A model generated the notes under the pieces. The model was not told the origin of the DNA, did not search any database, and saw only the letters and a program-made list of their open reading frames with translations. Positions 17,313 to 25,153 of a DNA stretch of 49,132 bases are shown piece after piece. The stretch comes from an uncultured Prevotella sp. (GTDB lineage Bacteria > Bacteroidota > Bacteroidia > Bacteroidales > Bacteroidaceae). A program made the position numbers and the translations under genes. Numbering within the stretch: position 1 is the stretch's first letter; each line of letters starts with the position of its first letter. The stretch spans positions 1 through 49,132 of the forward strand of contig CALUGP010000019.1 of assembly GCA_944320195.1 (NCBI GenBank). Reading direction: 5' to 3'.

Positions 17313-18701
17313 TTATTCGCCGGTCTTTTCTATCACTGGCGGATTGTTTTCTCCGTCTTTCTGCACGAACCGGTATGGGCAGGAGCCATCCGTGGGTATC
17401 GCCCGGTTCATCTCCTCGGTGGCGGTTTTCCATGTAACGGTGCCTTCCACCCGGGTCGCTCCGCCGCTTTCCCCAAAGCCTACGGCACTTTCCTGGGAAT
17501 CTGTCTGCCAATAGCCGGCTGTGATGATTGTTTCGCCATTAACAACAAAACTCTCATTATAACCTACGAATGCCCCTACATAGCTACTTCCATAGACATC
17601 CGCGGTAGTGTAACATGCGGTGATATGTCCTTCATTGGTGCGTCCCACGATGCCGCCGACACGATCATCTCCGGTTATGGCGCTATTGGAAACGCTGCAG
17701 GCGATGATGTATACGTCATCACCCTGGTTTGCAATCCCCGCAATTCCACCGACAAAACGATCTCCGGTTATGGCGCTATTGGAAACGCTGCAGGCGGTGA
17801 TGCATCCGTCATCATCCAGGCTTGCATACCCCGCAATTCCGCCGACATAATTATTTCCGGTTATGATACAGTTGGAAACGCTGCAGGCGATAACGTTGGC
17901 ACCCGAACCAACTATTCCGACAATGCCACCGACAGCTGCCCCATCTTTTTCACCATGAATGATGGCATTGGCCAGGTTGAGGTTCTTTATTGTTCCGCCG
18001 TTAACTATTCCGTAGAGAAATCCTACATTAATGGTTGTCTCGTCGTTGACGACTACATTGCTGACGGTGTGCCCTGCTCCGTCGAAAATGCCAGAATAAG
18101 GAACGACGTGCGTCCAGTTGCTTTCGCCTTCGGCAACGTCAGGAAAGGTTATGTCGGCGGCAAGGGTACAGTTAGTGGCTGGGTCGTCTTTCAAAGCTTC
18201 GGCCCATGCGCGCAGTCCGGTGGCATTATAAACAATGTAAGTGCCGTTTTCTACTTTGTAGGACTGTTCCACGATGCGCGAAGCCGCCAGCTCGCTGCCG
18301 TCATTGCGGATGAGGGTGACGCGCAACACGGCTTTGATGCTTGCGCCTGCGGTTATTGCCAGTGTGGCGGTGTTGTCACTATTGAACTTTGCCTTGACGC
18401 TCCATCCGCCAGTGCCTTCACCGGTGCGTGTGGCGATGTCGGTGAATGTTCCGCCTTCTCCCTCTGGCGTTATCTGCGCCACAATGGCCTGGTAGTCGTC
18501 AGTGGTGGTGTCATTCGTGGTAATATGGCCTCGAAGAGGTCCAATTATGCTTAACCGCATGTGTAGCGAAGCGGAACTTGCGGTAGGTATGCAGTCAATG
18601 ATTTCGTCCTCGAAGAGGGCGAATGTCACCCTGCTGTTCGCCCCCTTTGGGGACGGGTTTGTTAGTTTTGACTTGCCGCAAGTTCCGTTCCCTTCGGTCA
18701 C
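17313..18701 (-). pseudogene. GLUG-motif repeat surface protein, apparently 5'-truncated
   Basis: The open frame gives 462 residues from a GTG at 18701, with no signal peptide or lipobox after a hydrophobic segment. Residues from about 60 onward look genuine: a beta-sandwich-like part (SIIGPLRGHITTNDTTTDDY), then a domain with TLAADITFPDV and GIFDGAGHTVSN, then GLUG-type repeats. At least three repeats share a 31-residue period (ACSVSNSAITGDxFVGGIAG). Known GLUG proteins are exported adhesin-like beta-helix proteins. The first ~60 residues are encoded by a nested inverted-repeat segment (18547-18720) that looks foreign to the protein. I therefore read this as a surface protein whose 5' end was replaced or lost. 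A chance functional fusion is less likely. The overlapping plus-strand frame is a shadow. Confidence 0.6.
17668..17889 (-). repeat. 93-bp tandem repeats encoding GLUG units
   Basis: The segment starting CTCCGGTTATGGCGCTATTG (plus strand) at about 17669 recurs 93 bases on, and a more diverged copy starts near 17854. The first two copies are almost identical for about 40 bases. The period equals 31 codons, so unit gain or loss keeps the reading frame. Confidence 0.8.
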
Positions 18702-18720
18702 TCCACATGCGGTTAAGCAT
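18547..18720. repeat. Nested inverted-repeat segment at the 5' end of the GLUG gene
   Basis: Outer arms are 17-bp perfect inverted repeats (ATGCTTAACCGCATGTG at 18547-18563; its complement at 18704-18720). Inner arms are 12-bp perfect (CGGAACTTGCGG at 18572-18583; 18676-18687). A third pair is GGGCGAA/TTCGCCC (18617-18623; 18637-18643). A 19-base motif GTTCGCCCCCTTyGGGGAC occurs inside (18636-18654) and again just outside (18722-18740). A promoter-like TAGTTTTG (18663-18670) points away from the gene. There is no target-site duplication and no recombinase nearby. It may be an invertible segment or a mobile-element remnant. Confidence 0.65.
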
Positions 18721-19014
18721 AGTTCGCCCCCTTCGGGGACTGGATTGATACCTATACGTTATACACCTGAACTGCGGATGAACCCAATATGCCGTCTTTG
18801 GGCTTTCAAAAAGCCGTCAATCACAAGCCGAAAAGCCGTCTTTTGCACGCTAAAAGACGGCCTTTTGCAAACCTATTGACAATCAGGGAATTACGCGGCC
18901 GTCCCAAAGGCCTGTTCCAAAGGCATAAGGCTGCAACCGAATGCATAGCCACGAATGTGGCCAAGGCATGTCAACAAAAAGATGTTTTGTCTTGGATATT
19001 ACGGCTTATTGAAG
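18721..19014. other. Intergenic region with short repeats
   Basis: No credible gene. It contains the second GTTCGCCCCC motif copy (18722-18740), then the AAAAGACGGC-type repeat cluster (18791-18868), then unremarkable sequence up to the recR promoter. Confidence 0.6.
18791..18868. repeat. AAAAGACGGC-family intergenic repeat, copy A
   Basis: Alternating-orientation units: GCCGTCTTT (18791-18799), AAAAGCCGTCAATCACAA (around 18808-18825), AAAAGCCGTCTTTTGC (18831-18846) and AAAAGACGGCCTTTTGC (18852-18868). The last two form an imperfect hairpin. Related clusters lie at 28134, 33501 and 40649. Confidence 0.7.
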
Positions 19015-19022
19015 TAACTTTG
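18991..19022 (+). promoter_or_regulatory. Promoter of recR
   Basis: The -7 TAACTTTG (19015-19022) has CTTG (18991-18994) 20 bases upstream. The box ends 20 bases before the start codon. Confidence 0.65.
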
Positions 19023-19042
19023 CCGCCGAAAATCATAACGAC

Positions 19043-19660
19043 ATGCTTCAACAATATCCGTCACAACTGTTTTCAAAAGCTGTTTCAGAACTGGCCGGAC
19101 TGCCCGGCATAGGGCAGAAAACGGCCCTGCGGCTTGCTTTGTTCCTGTTAAGGCAAGACAAGGACAAAGTGGCACGCTTCGCAAAAACCATTGGCGACAT
19201 GCGCAACGAGATAAAATATTGCCGCGTATGCCACAACATAAGCGACGCCGACGTGTGTCCGATATGCTCCGACAGGCACCGCGACGCATCGACGGTATGC
19301 GTAGTGGAAAACGTGCAAGACGTGATGGCCGTAGAGAACACGCAGCAATACAACGGCCTTTACCACGTGCTGGGAGGAGCGATATCGCCCATGGACGGCG
19401 TAGGGCCGGGCGACATAGAGATTGACTCGCTTGTGGACAGGGTCGCGGCAGGCGGCATCGGAGAAGTGATACTGGCCCTTAGCCCCACAATGGAAGGAGA
19501 CACCACGAACTTCTACATCTACCGGAAGCTTGCGAAGTATGACGTGAAACTGAGTGTGATAGCCAGGGGCGTGTCTGTCGGTGACGAACTCGAATATACC
19601 GACGAGGTGACTCTTGGACGCTCGATCGTCAACAGGGTGCCTTTCGACGGGAAACAGTAA
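19043..19660 (+). CDS. recR: Recombination protein RecR
   Basis: RecR works with RecF and RecO to load RecA on gapped DNA. The 205 residues fit the family. The N-terminal HhH lies in [13 protein letters not shown]. The zinc finger has Cys60, Cys63, Cys72 and Cys75 (CRVC and CPIC). The Toprim domain begins at [15 protein letters not shown] and includes [13 protein letters not shown]. It leads a cluster with a membrane protein, a glycosyltransferase and an acetyltransferase, a common Bacteroidales arrangement without an obvious functional link. Confidence 0.96.
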   Translation: MLQQYPSQLFSKAVSELAGLPGIGQKTALRLALFLLRQDKDKVARFAKTIGDMRNEIKYCRVCHNISDADVCPICSDRHRDASTVCVVENVQDVMAVENTQQYNGLYHVLGGAISPMDGVGPGDIEIDSLVDRVAAGGIGEVILALSPTMEGDTTNFYIYRKLAKYDVKLSVIARGVSVGDELEYTDEVTLGRSIVNRVPFDGKQ

Positions 19661-19706
19661 GTGCCAAACATCAACGGCTTACACATTATATATATATACG
19701 ATAACA

Positions 19707-20153
19707 ATGGAAACATCATCAACAATAAGAAAAGCCCAACGACTTTTAGCCGCCGAAATGTATGGCTGCATACTCGTTTCCGCCGCAATAGTGGCCTTGT
19801 ACGAGACGGAGACACTGATGCCCGGCTGCCTGGTCGGCGACGCTAACGCCGAGTTCATAACGGTATCGGCCATGGAAATACTTACAATATGCCTGATGCC
19901 GCTTGCGCTAAGGCTGTTCAAGCTGAAAAGAATAAGCAAAGAGCTTGCTGCGTCAGGCCGGCAGGCATTGGCAAAATGGGGCAGCATAAGGATGGCCATG
20001 CTCTGCCTCCCGATGATTGCGAACACGCTTCTTTACTACATGAGCGGACTCAACGTGGCCTTCGGCTACATGGCGATAATAGGCCTCATCTGCCTCGTTT
20101 TCATATATCCGGGCACTTCCCGATGCGTGTCTGAAACAGGTAACCCACAATGA
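19707..20153 (+). CDS. Small integral membrane protein of unknown function
   Basis: The product has 148 residues from the ATG at 19707 (METSSTIRKAQR). A start at 19614 would overlap recR. About four hydrophobic segments are visible (MYGCILVSAAIVALY, AMEILTICLMPLALRLF, IRMAMLCLPMIANTLLYY, GYMAIIGLICLVFIYP), with a basic loop between the second and third. I recognise no named family. It overlaps the following glycosyltransferase by four bases (ATGA), so the two are translationally coupled. It may work at the membrane with that enzyme. Confidence 0.75.
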   Translation: METSSTIRKAQRLLAAEMYGCILVSAAIVALYETETLMPGCLVGDANAEFITVSAMEILTICLMPLALRLFKLKRISKELAASGRQALAKWGSIRMAMLCLPMIANTLLYYMSGLNVAFGYMAIIGLICLVFIYPGTSRCVSETGNPQ

Positions 20154-21346
20154 AGCTGTCGGTAGTAATTGTCAGCTACAACGTCAAGCATTATCTTATT
20201 CAATGCCTTGACAGCCTGCAAAGGGCGCTGGACGGTGTGGATGCCGAAATCTTCGTCGTAGACAACCACTCCAAGGACGGCACTGCCGACACCATAGCCC
20301 GCAAATTCAGCACCATAAAGCTGACGGCAAGCAATCACAACAACGGTTTCGCAAAGGCAAACAACATAGCGTTAAGGCAGGCCACGGGAGAATACGTACT
20401 GCTGCTCAACCCTGACACGTTTGTCGGCGAGACAACAATAAAAGAATGCCTCGGCTTCATGGACACGCACCCCAACGCCGGAGGACTGGGCGTGCAAATG
20501 CTGAAAAGCGACGGAAGCAAGGCCATGGAAAGCCGGCGCGGACTGCCAACGCCGATGACATCATTTTACAAGATGTGCGGTCTGTGCGCCAGACATCCCA
20601 CGGACAGGCGCTTCGGCAAGTATTACATGTGCGACATGCCGTGGGACAAACCGGGACGAATTGAAATCATAAGCGGAGCGTTCTTCATGGCAAGGAGGAG
20701 CGCTCTAATGGAGACAGGCCTGCTGGACGAAGACTTCTTCATGTACGGCGAAGACATCGACTTGTCATACAGACTGCTGAAACATGGATATGAGAACTGG
20801 TATCTGCCGGCAAAAATACTCCACTACAAAGGCGAAAGCACTCAGAAATCATCGTTCAGGTACGTACACGTTTTCTATGAAGCCATGCTCATATTCTTCA
20901 AGAAACATTACGGACACACAGGCCTCTGGCTCTCAATACCGATAAACGCAGCCATCTACGCGAAAGCCACGTGCGCGTTGGCCGGAATGTGGTATGCAGG
21001 CACAAAGAAGATGCTTGGGTTCAGCACGGCAAGACGTAAGGCTTATCCCCGATACCTGGTCATTGGCTCAAGAGAATCGCTTGAGGCATGCAGGCGCATA
21101 GCCTTAAAAAACGGACTCACGGCCGACTATATGGAAGGCGACGAAAAGTCCAACCCCGACGGACACGTCAGGCTCTCACCGAAAGGCGACAAAAACAGTC
21201 CCGTATATGTCGTTTATGACACCACATCATACACTTACGGAACGATATTGGAAATATTCGCCCACCACCATGGCGAGAACGTCTTTATCGGCACATACAA
21301 TCCGAAACACAACATCATTATAACCGACAAAGAAACAATAAGCTGA
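20150..21346 (+). CDS. Glycosyltransferase family 2
   Basis: The product has 398 residues. The GT-A fold begins at the N-terminus: LSVVIVSYNVKHYLIQCLDS, then IFVVDNHSKDGT, NNGFAKANNIA and the metal-binding VLLLNPDT. The acceptor part has EDFFMYGEDIDLSYRLLKHG. These match rhamnosyltransferase-like GT2 enzymes for surface polysaccharide. After about residue 270 a hydrophobic segment (IPINAAIYAKATCALAGMWY) and a Rossmann-like tail (YLVIGSRESLEACRRIALKN) follow; this tail is typical of Bacteroidales homologues. Donor and acceptor are unknown. Overlaps of 4 bases with the upstream gene and 1 base with the downstream gene indicate an operon. Confidence 0.88.
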   Translation: MKLSVVIVSYNVKHYLIQCLDSLQRALDGVDAEIFVVDNHSKDGTADTIARKFSTIKLTASNHNNGFAKANNIALRQATGEYVLLLNPDTFVGETTIKECLGFMDTHPNAGGLGVQMLKSDGSKAMESRRGLPTPMTSFYKMCGLCARHPTDRRFGKYYMCDMPWDKPGRIEIISGAFFMARRSALMETGLLDEDFFMYGEDIDLSYRLLKHGYENWYLPAKILHYKGESTQKSSFRYVHVFYEAMLIFFKKHYGHTGLWLSIPINAAIYAKATCALAGMWYAGTKKMLGFSTARRKAYPRYLVIGSRESLEACRRIALKNGLTADYMEGDEKSNPDGHVRLSPKGDKNSPVYVVYDTTSYTYGTILEIFAHHHGENVFIGTYNPKHNIIITDKETIS

Positions 21347-21861
21347 TGACTGTCACACTGCCATCCGTACATTTGAGAGCCATCGAGCCTGAAGATCTCG
21401 ACATGCTCTACACCATCGAGAACGACACAAGCATGTGGAACGTGGGTACGACAAGTGTACCATACTCACGTTACACCCTTTACGAATACATCGCCAACTC
21501 GAAAAACGACATCTACACAGACCGCCAGGTAAGAATGATGATCGAAAACGACGCCCATGAAGTTGTGGGAATCGTCGACCTTACCAACTTCGAGCCGAAA
21601 CACATGAGGGCCGAAATAGGAATAGTCATAATAAACAAATTCAGAAAACAAGGCCTCGCCCAAGCCACCATAAGAAAAATAAAGGAATATTCGCTCAACG
21701 TGCTGCATCTCCATCAGTTGTATGCCTATGTAGACAAAGACAACAGCCAGTCAATAAGATTATTCGAAAAATGCGGATTTAAGCGGTCGGCAGAGCTGAA
21801 AGATTGGCTGTCATACGGCAAAACATACCACAATGCGCTGTTAATGCAACTTTTTTTATAA
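21346..21861 (+). CDS. GNAT-family N-acetyltransferase (RimJ/RimL type)
   Basis: The product has 171 residues. It starts VHLRAIEPEDLDMLYTIEND, the usual opening of RimL/SpeG-like enzymes. The acetyl-CoA region is EIGIVIINKFRKQGLAQATI, with a late YVDKDNSQSIRLFEKCGFKR segment. The substrate is unknown: ribosomal protein N-terminus, polyamine or sugar are all possible. It starts within the stop codon of the glycosyltransferase (TGATG), so the sugar context is a mild hint. Confidence 0.88.
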   Translation: MTVTLPSVHLRAIEPEDLDMLYTIENDTSMWNVGTTSVPYSRYTLYEYIANSKNDIYTDRQVRMMIENDAHEVVGIVDLTNFEPKHMRAEIGIVIINKFRKQGLAQATIRKIKEYSLNVLHLHQLYAYVDKDNSQSIRLFEKCGFKRSAELKDWLSYGKTYHNALLMQLFL

Positions 21862-21876
21862 AAAACAAGCACAATG

Positions 21877-21908
21877 TTTGGTCATTAGAAAAAATATTCA
21901 TACCTTTG
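21877..21908 (+). promoter_or_regulatory. Promoter of the tRNA-Asp pair
   Basis: Perfect TTTG (21877-21880) and TACCTTTG (21901-21908) with a 20-base spacer. The box ends 26 bases before the first tRNA. Confidence 0.8.
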
Positions 21909-21934
21909 CAACCGCAAATCTGAAAGACATCCAA

Positions 21935-22009
21935 GGTGCGTTAGTTCAGCCTGGTTAGAATGCCTGCCTGTCACGCAGGAGGTCACGGGTTCGAGTCCCG
22001 TACGCACCG
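21935..22009 (+). tRNA. tRNA-Asp (anticodon GTC), copy 1
   Basis: A 75-base cloverleaf. GGTGCGT pairs with ACGCACC, with discriminator G. The anticodon loop CTGTCAC between CCTGC and GCAGG gives GTC. The T-arm GTTCGAGTC is canonical. CCA is not encoded. Confidence 0.96.
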
Positions 22010-22041
22010 CAAGACATAAAAGACAAACCTTATTCGCATCA

Positions 22042-22116
22042 GGTGCGTTAGTTCAGCCTGGTTAGAATGCCTGCCTGTCACGCAGGAGGTCACGGGTTCG
22101 AGTCCCGTACGCACCG
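22042..22116 (+). tRNA. tRNA-Asp (anticodon GTC), copy 2
   Basis: Identical in sequence to copy 1 and 32 bases downstream of it. Both are followed by GCAAG. The two share one promoter and one terminator and must arise from a common precursor. Confidence 0.96.
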
Positions 22117-22151
22117 CAAGGCTTCAGAGACAAATGAATGCCTACAAGTGA

Positions 22152-22195
22152 CAAAGCCCACAAAATCAATGATTTGTGGGCTTTGTTTTTCTTTT
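22152..22195 (+). terminator. Terminator of the tRNA-Asp operon
   Basis: CAAAGCCCACAAAATCA pairs with TGATTTGTGGGCTTTG (one bulged A), followed by TTTTTCTTTTT. Confidence 0.9.
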
Positions 22196-22571
22196 TAGTG
22201 TCACCCCGAAGACAAACAAACGGAACAGCAGAAACAAACGCCACGAACATACAAGTCAACGTTATATAATCGCCACACGGGAATCCGCATTAACAGGAAA
22301 CGTAACGGTATCAGACGCATTCCCGTCATTCCACTATATGAATCAAATGACATCCCTCACAAGCTGCAATCTTTACCTTCATTCTGCCTTCGCAACAACG
22401 TTCGAACCGGAAGACAACTTTCGAACCATCTTATATGCAAAATGTCAAGACGACAACATGAAACGCAACAAAATGAGCACCTTGTAACAACTTAATTTTT
22501 GATTAAATGCGCATTAAAATGGGACAAATATTATATTTAGACATAATTTTACAAAAATATTTATCATTTTA
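22196..22571. other. Intergenic region without recognised features
   Basis: About 375 bases of A/C-rich then AT-rich sequence between the tRNA terminator and the gdhA promoter. The open frames here lack coding character. I find no repeat or structured element. Confidence 0.5.
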
Positions 22572-22602
22572 TTTGTTTTTCGCATAAAAAAGTGTACCTT
22601 TG
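22572..22602 (+). promoter_or_regulatory. Promoter of gdhA
   Basis: TTTG (22572-22575) and TACCTTTG (22595-22602) with a 19-base spacer, then a leader of about 50 bases. Confidence 0.75.
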
Positions 22603-22659
22603 CAAACGTTTAAAACAAGTTTGATGACAAATTACAAATAAATATCAATAGGTAAGATT

Positions 22660-23994
22660 ATGAACGCAGCAAAAGTTGTCGAGAATCTCAAGCAGAGATT
22701 TCCTAACGAGCCTGAATATATCCAGGCTGTAAGCCAAGTACTCGGAACAATTGAAGAGGAGTACAACAAACATCCCGAATTTGACAGAGCAAACCTCATT
22801 GAGCGCCTGTGCATTCCTGACAGGGTCATAGAATTCCGCGTTTCATGGGTTGACGATAAAGGCAACGTACAAACAAACATGGGTTACCGCGTACAACACA
22901 ACAACGTGATTGGCCCTTACAAAGGCGGAATTCGCTTCCACCAGTCGGTGAACTTGGGCATATTGAAGTTCCTCGCTTTCGAGCAGACATTCAAGAATTC
23001 ATTGACAACACTGCCCATGGGTGGCGCAAAGGGAGGCTCAGACTTCTCTCCGCGCGGCAAGAGCGATGCCGAAGTGATGCGTTTCTGCCAAGCTTTCATG
23101 AGCGAGCTTTACCGCCACATCGGCCCTGACGAGGATGTTCCAGCCGGAGACATCGGCGTTGGCGGACGCGAAGTTGCCTATATGTTCGGAATGTACAAGA
23201 AGCTCACACACCAGTGGAGCGGCGTGCTAACCGGCAAAGGCCTACAATTCGGAGGCTCACTCATTCGTCCAGAAGCGACCGGATACGGCAACGTTTATTT
23301 CCTCGTGAACATGCTCAAGACGCGCGGCATTGACATCAAAGGCAAGACGGTGCTCGTGAGCGGAGCCGGAAATGTGGCACAGTATACAATAGAAAAATGC
23401 ATCGAGCTTGGCGCGAAAGTTGTCACCTGTTCAGATTCTGACGGATACATTTACGACCCGGACGGCATTGACCGTGAAAAGCTCGACTACATAATGGAGT
23501 TGAAGAACATCGAGCGTGGACGTATACGCGAATACGCAGAGAAGTACGGAGTGAAATACGTAGAGGGCGCAAAGCCGTGGTTTGAGAAAGCTGACATCGC
23601 ACTTCCTTCGGCAACCCAGAACGAGATTAACGAGGAGGCAGCAAAGGCTCTTGTTGCAAACGGCGTTATCGCTGTCAGCGAAGGTGCCAACATGCCTACT
23701 ACGCCTGAGGCAATCAAGGTGTTCCAAGACGCCAAGATTCTATACTCTCCAGGAAAAGCCGCAAACGCCGGAGGTGTTGCCGTATCAGGCCTCGAGATGA
23801 GCCAGAATTCAGAGCGCCTCAGCTGGAGCCGTGAAGAGGTAGACGCAAAACTGCACGGCATCATGAACAACATTCATGAAAACTGCGTCAAGTACGGCAC
23901 TGAGCCTGACGGTTACATCAACTACGTCAAGGGCGCCAACATCGCCGGTTTCCTCAAAGTTGCGAAAGCGATGATGGCTCAAGGCATCGTATAA
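22660..23994 (+). CDS. gdhA: Glutamate dehydrogenase, hexameric 444-residue type (probably NADP-dependent)
   Basis: This enzyme makes glutamate from 2-oxoglutarate and ammonia, the main ammonia entry in many gut Bacteroidales. The 444 residues match the small hexameric class. The substrate site includes GPYKGGIRFHQSVN and the catalytic lysine region PMGGAKGGSDF (about 118-128). The nucleotide fold has VLVSGAGNVAQY. Cofactor preference is inferred from family, not proven by sequence. The gene has its own promoter and terminator. Confidence 0.95.
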   Translation: MNAAKVVENLKQRFPNEPEYIQAVSQVLGTIEEEYNKHPEFDRANLIERLCIPDRVIEFRVSWVDDKGNVQTNMGYRVQHNNVIGPYKGGIRFHQSVNLGILKFLAFEQTFKNSLTTLPMGGAKGGSDFSPRGKSDAEVMRFCQAFMSELYRHIGPDEDVPAGDIGVGGREVAYMFGMYKKLTHQWSGVLTGKGLQFGGSLIRPEATGYGNVYFLVNMLKTRGIDIKGKTVLVSGAGNVAQYTIEKCIELGAKVVTCSDSDGYIYDPDGIDREKLDYIMELKNIERGRIREYAEKYGVKYVEGAKPWFEKADIALPSATQNEINEEAAKALVANGVIAVSEGANMPTTPEAIKVFQDAKILYSPGKAANAGGVAVSGLEMSQNSERLSWSREEVDAKLHGIMNNIHENCVKYGTEPDGYINYVKGANIAGFLKVAKAMMAQGIV

Positions 23995-24015
23995 ACACAT
24001 ACAACACCATCTATA

Positions 24016-24050
24016 GCAAAAGGCACTGGCTTCCAGTGCCTTTTGCTTTA
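24016..24050 (+). terminator. Terminator of gdhA
   Basis: A 14-bp perfect stem (GCAAAAGGCACTGG/CCAGTGCCTTTTGC, 3-base loop) followed by TTTA, 22 bases after the stop. Confidence 0.85.
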
Positions 24051-24136
24051 TTCCAAATACATGCACAAGATTCAGCATACAATCAATTTTAACATAATTA
24101 TGGCCTGATTCCCGTCATTCATATTAAAAATATCCT

Positions 24137-24144
24137 TACCTTTG
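24137..24144 (+). promoter_or_regulatory. Candidate -7 box for the PAP2 phosphatase gene
   Basis: TACCTTTG lies 15 bases before the ATG at 24160 and excludes an upstream start at 24142. The -33 region is weak. Confidence 0.5.
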
Positions 24145-24159
24145 CAAACAAAAAGCGAA

Positions 24160-24990
24160 ATGGGCAAGGATTTTTCTAAAACAGACAAGACATTTTGCAT
24201 TCTGGCATCGGCATGCATCGCAATATTCATCGTGCTTAACCTGCAGGCGGCGGCTCCGCTTGTCCACTGGGCGGACCACATGGACAAACTCCTCATGCTT
24301 ACCCTAAACTTTGACGGCGGCGAGGCAATAGACAGATTCTGGAGCGGAGTCTCTTCCAAATTTGTATGGGTTCCACTTGGCGCCACGCTTCTTGCAATAC
24401 TAGCATATTATAAAAAAAGCATACTGATACCGGTTCTATTCGTCATCGGCCTGGCACTTACGGTAACCCTGGCCGACCAAATTGCATCGTCATTCCTTAA
24501 ACCTTATTTCTCGCGTCTGCGTCCATCACACAATGAAGAGATCTGCTCCATGCTGCATTTCGTCAACGGCCGCAAGGGCGGGCAGTTCGGATTCGTGTCC
24601 AGCCACGCCGCCAACGCTTTCGGCGTACTTGCATTTCTCGCCCCTACATTCCGCCGCAAGACAACAGTCGTAGTATTGGCAATATGGTCTGTACTTGTAA
24701 GTTATTCACGCATATACCTCGGCGTGCATTATCCTGGCGACATTTTCTGCGGGGCGCTGTTAGGCTTCACCGTCGGGCTTGGGATGAACATCGTCATAAG
24801 GAAAATATATTTCAAGATAACTGCAGTTTCGGAAAAAACGCTAAATGACAACCTTTTCAAAGGAGGTGTTGAATCAAGCTACATGACAGCGGCAATACTT
24901 TGTACGGGTCTGTATATCTTTTTCTACAATTTCGCCCAATCGGCAATACTACCGTTCACGGCCCTACCCTGCCTTATTCCGTTCAATTAA
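24160..24990 (+). CDS. PAP2-family membrane phosphatase
   Basis: The product has 276 residues with several membrane helices. The three PAP2 motifs are present: KPYFSRLRP, then SSHAAN, then SRIYLGVHYPGD, giving the catalytic histidines of the acid phosphatase fold on the outer side of the membrane. Likely substrates are lipid phosphates such as undecaprenyl diphosphate or phosphatidylglycerol phosphate; lipid A 1-phosphatase is also possible in this phylum. The final ~50 residues add another hydrophobic segment. The specific role cannot be fixed from sequence. Confidence 0.88.
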   Translation: MGKDFSKTDKTFCILASACIAIFIVLNLQAAAPLVHWADHMDKLLMLTLNFDGGEAIDRFWSGVSSKFVWVPLGATLLAILAYYKKSILIPVLFVIGLALTVTLADQIASSFLKPYFSRLRPSHNEEICSMLHFVNGRKGGQFGFVSSHAANAFGVLAFLAPTFRRKTTVVVLAIWSVLVSYSRIYLGVHYPGDIFCGALLGFTVGLGMNIVIRKIYFKITAVSEKTLNDNLFKGGVESSYMTAAILCTGLYIFFYNFAQSAILPFTALPCLIPFN

Positions 24991-25079
24991 CACGACACGC
25001 CGCGACACGCGGTTACGTCCAAAACATTCTAACGCATAAGCACAAATGCAATAACAAAGCCAACCAAGCATACAACAGA

Positions 25080-25118
25080 ATGCCGCATGACCTGTGCAAG
25101 AAGCACGTCATGCGGCAT
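25080..25118. terminator. Hairpin between convergent PAP2 and GH43 genes
   Basis: A 12-bp stem ATGCCGCATGAC (25080-25091) with GTCATGCGGCAT (25107-25118), followed on the plus strand by TTTGCC. Weak U-tracts on both sides; possibly bidirectional. Confidence 0.5.
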
Positions 25119-25153
25119 TTTGCCATGTGGATTGAGCCATTGCCACCAAAGGC

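Noticed and set aside
17668-17889. Regular repeats that could suggest a CRISPR array
   Set aside because: The units are contiguous 93-bp coding repeats without spacers, and no cas genes are present.
17298-18554. 418-residue plus-strand open frame opposite the GLUG gene
   Set aside because: It is the antisense shadow of the GLUG repeats; low-complexity composition, no recognisable domain and no promoter.
18670-18760. LTAC lipobox-like residues in the extended GLUG frame
   Set aside because: They come from the repeat segment, lack a preceding hydrophobic stretch and start codon, and are likely chance.
22062-22259. Minus-strand frame ending AYGTRTRDLLRDRQAF
   Set aside because: This is the well-known translation of the complement of a tRNA gene, not a protein.
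22320-22333. Shared ATTCCCGTCATTC words at about 22320 and 24109
   Set aside because: Only about 12 bases match, without flanking similarity; probably coincidence.
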